Assembly: GCF_021390335.1 (NCBI RefSeq)
Contig: NZ_JAJUXK010000001.1
Coordinates: 1,240,001-1,304,000, forward strand
Direction: 5' to 3'
Origin: Dyadobacter sp. CY343
GTDB lineage: Bacteria > Bacteroidota > Bacteroidia > Cytophagales > Spirosomataceae
Length of the DNA: 64,000 nucleotides
The notes under the pieces were generated by a model. The model was not told the DNA's origin. It was given only the letters and a program-made list of their open reading frames with translations, and made no database searches. Positions 62,047 to 64,000 of this stretch are shown piece after piece. Every line of letters starts with the position of its first letter. The stretch's first letter is position 1. The position numbers and the translations under genes were made by a program.

Positions 62047-64000
62047 ATGCGACAAAAAGCTCTACTGAGTTTTGTCCTGGTACTTCTCTGGCTTGTTCCC
62101 GCAATGGCGCAAACCCGTGAAATTACCGGCAAAGTTACTGACGAAGCCGCAACGGAACTTCCCGGCGTGAGCATCGTCATCAAAGGTACCCAGCGTGGTA
62201 CCGTCACCGACGCCAACGGTGTATATAAGCTGGCTATTCCTGACCAGGGCCCGGTCACGATTACTTTTTCATTTGTAGGTTACCAGAGCCAGGAAGTTTC
62301 CCCCACGGGACAATCGACCCTGGACGTTTCCATGAAGTCCGAAGACAATGCATTGTCAGAGGTAGTCGTGGTCGGTTATGGTACGCAAAGGAAAAAGGAT
62401 CTGACCGGGGCCATTTCTTCAATTGGTTCCAAAGAAGTCGCAGGCAGGCAGACTATCCAGGTTTCCGAAGCATTGCAGGGTAGTATTGCCGGCGTTTCGG
62501 TTACACGCAGCAGCGGCGCACCGGGAGCCAGCTCCAACATTCTGATCCGGGGTATCACAACAATTGGTACTAATAATCCGCTCGTGATCGTCGACGGCGT
62601 GCCCGTAAGCAGCATTGATAATGTGAATCCCGGCGACGTGGAAAATATCACGGTATTAAAAGATGCGGCATCGGCAGCGATTTATGGTTCGAGGGGAGCT
62701 GCGGGAGTAATTTTGGTTACTACAAAAAGGGCGAAAAGCGGGCAGGGAAGCCTGGAATACACTTATGAATACGGTGTGCAGCGCGCTACCGCCATGCCGG
62801 AGTATGTGGGTGTGCAGGATTATATGCGGTATTTCAATGAACAGACTACCAACGATGGCGCCAGTACCGGCCCCTTTGCGCAGCCATTTATAGATTCTTA
62901 TCTGGAAAATAACCGCGCAAATCCAGACGAATTTCCGAATACCGACTGGCAAAAAGCACTGATCACGCGCAAAAATGCGCCCCGCCAGCGCCACGATCTG
63001 GTATTCACAATGGGTACTGACAAGATCAAAACCAAGGCTTCGCTGGGTTACTCTAAATCCGGGGCTTTTTACGATAACAGATCTTTCGACCGCTATTTGT
63101 TCCGGGTCAATAACGATTTGCAGGTAAGTAAGAAAATCGCTGTTAACCTGGATGTTTTTTACAAAAGGACAGCTAACAAAGGCAACGCAAACGAGCTGCC
63201 GAGCAATGATTTCAACCCGATCTACGAAGGCCGGGTAATGCCGCCTATTTATGATGATGTGTATTCCGACGGTCGTGTGGCATTTGGTAAAGACGGGCGA
63301 AATCCGCTGGCCAAGGTGCGCGACGGCGGATTTACCAGGTCACTCGAAAATCAGATCGGAGGGCGGGTTTCTTTTAACTACAAACCGGTGGACGGTCTGA
63401 CGGTAACTGCATTGGTAGCCCCTGTTTTTGATCTTGATAAAAATAAATACTTCTCCAAACAAATACGCTACACGAACCCGGACGGAACACCGAGCACGGT
63501 CGTGAACCAGGCGCGGACTATTTTGACCGAAGGCCGAACGGAGGGTTTAAGCATGAACGGACAGCTGCTCGCCAATTATGTGAAAGAGCTGAACGGCGGG
63601 CATACCATTGATATTCTTGCCGGATTTGAAGAAAACTACCGCTCGTTGGAAAACCTGACCGCGTCAAGAAGCGGCTTTGCACTGACCGATTTTCCATACC
63701 TCAATTCCGGCTCCACCGAGCTGCGCGACAATTCGGGTTTGGCAAATGAATCGGGGCTGCATTCTTTTTTCGGGAGATTGCAATACAATTACAAGAGCAA
63801 ATATTTCATCCAGGGAAACCTGCGCTCGGACCTCTCTTCTCGTTTTGCAGCGGCTTATCGCCGCGCTGTTTATCCTTCTTTATCAGCCGGGTGGACAATT
63901 TCGGAGGAAAGCTTTTTGAAAAATAATACCTGGCTCTCTTTCCTGAAAGTGAGGGGCTCGTGGGGGGCGGCCGGAAATGAGCGGCTGCTAAATAAAGACA
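62047..64000 (+). CDS. SusC/RagA-type receptor, 3' end beyond window
   Basis: Open frame from ATG 62047 to the last base, 651 codons. Signal peptide (MRQKALLSFVLVLLWLVPAM then AQ), CarboxypepD_reg-like domain (about 24-100, REITGKVTDEAATELPGVSI), SusC box EVVVVGYGTQRKKDLTGAIS, and plug motifs NPLVIVDGVPVSSIDN and LKDAASAAIYGSRGAAGV. About 350-400 C-terminal residues must lie to the right, where a SusD partner is expected. It is distinct from the first SusC at 1948. Substrate unknown. Confidence 0.95.
   Translation, partial: MRQKALLSFVLVLLWLVPAMAQTREITGKVTDEAATELPGVSIVIKGTQRGTVTDANGVYKLAIPDQGPVTITFSFVGYQSQEVSPTGQSTLDVSMKSEDNALSEVVVVGYGTQRKKDLTGAISSIGSKEVAGRQTIQVSEALQGSIAGVSVTRSSGAPGASSNILIRGITTIGTNNPLVIVDGVPVSSIDNVNPGDVENITVLKDAASAAIYGSRGAAGVILVTTKRAKSGQGSLEYTYEYGVQRATAMPEYVGVQDYMRYFNEQTTNDGASTGPFAQPFIDSYLENNRANPDEFPNTDWQKALITRKNAPRQRHDLVFTMGTDKIKTKASLGYSKSGAFYDNRSFDRYLFRVNNDLQVSKKIAVNLDVFYKRTANKGNANELPSNDFNPIYEGRVMPPIYDDVYSDGRVAFGKDGRNPLAKVRDGGFTRSLENQIGGRVSFNYKPVDGLTVTALVAPVFDLDKNKYFSKQIRYTNPDGTPSTVVNQARTILTEGRTEGLSMNGQLLANYVKELNGGHTIDILAGFEENYRSLENLTASRSGFALTDFPYLNSGSTELRDNSGLANESGLHSFFGRLQYNYKSKYFIQGNLRSDLSSRFAAAYRRAVYPSLSAGWTISEESFLKNNTWLSFLKVRGSWGAAGNERLLNKD

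Overview
The window looks like chromosomal DNA of a free-living, glycan-degrading Bacteroidota bacterium, probably Cytophagales and close to Dyadobacter/Spirosoma. That placement is inferred from the gene repertoire (SusC/SusD pairs, CRTAC1-type lipoproteins, DUF1080, CzcA-TolC fusions, many AraC regulators), from several promoters with the Bacteroidota -7 element TAnnTTTG, and from an estimated mid-to-high 40s % GC. It was not tested by a search. I saw no rRNA, tRNA, CRISPR array, prophage or intact insertion sequence.

Layout. 1-10.7 kb: the 3' part of a GH67 alpha-glucuronidase, a SusC/SusD pair, a REP-like palindrome and a large FG-GAP/ASPIC lipoprotein, plausibly a hemicellulose locus. 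10.7-13.7 kb: a Ser/Thr/Asn/Gln-rich secreted protein, then a 1.8 kb non-coding array of seven ~258 bp tandem repeats built from small hairpins and TTTCTAGAAA palindromes, then a small membrane protein. 13.8-22.1 kb: scattered carbohydrate genes (GH43, carboxylesterase, DUF1080, GH28) with AraC regulators and an aldo/keto reductase. 23.5-24.8 kb: a visibly AT-richer three-gene cassette that I read as a toxin-antitoxin-chaperone (TAC) system: RelE/HigB-like toxin, XRE antitoxin and SecB-like chaperone. 25.1-29.3 kb: GH29 fucosidase and a frameshifted large glycosidase-like gene, followed by a cupredoxin gene scar. 29.8-43.2 kb: housekeeping and stress genes, namely a MacB/FtsX permease, two OsmC proteins, an HbpS-like protein, a YCII + ECF42-type sigma pair, a GT39 transferase, a TetR-OsmC module with matching operators, an SDR, a Tat-exported sugar isomerase-like protein, and a scar joining remnants of a Crp regulator and an Old Yellow Enzyme. 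43.2-47.1 kb: sulfatase and heparinase-like lyase. 47.2-53.2 kb: a divalent-metal efflux operon (DUF6660, CzcA-TolC fusion, CzcB). 53.3-55.8 kb: a MOSC protein and an FAD/NAD(P) oxidoreductase, translationally coupled. 56-64 kb: a TonB receptor, an AraC/NmrA divergent pair, a membrane-anchored PKD-like protein, and the 5' part of another SusC receptor that runs off the right edge.

How it works together. Much of the window serves import and breakdown of plant or sulfated glycans: outer-membrane SusC/D uptake, then periplasmic or secreted GH67, GH43, GH28, GH29, esterase, sulfatase and lyase activities, locally controlled by AraC regulators. Stress and metal functions are interspersed. Several degraded genes (RhuM, Crp, OYE, cupredoxin, frameshifted GH) point to ongoing local gene loss. 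The tandem hairpin array and the TAC cassette are the two most unusual elements.
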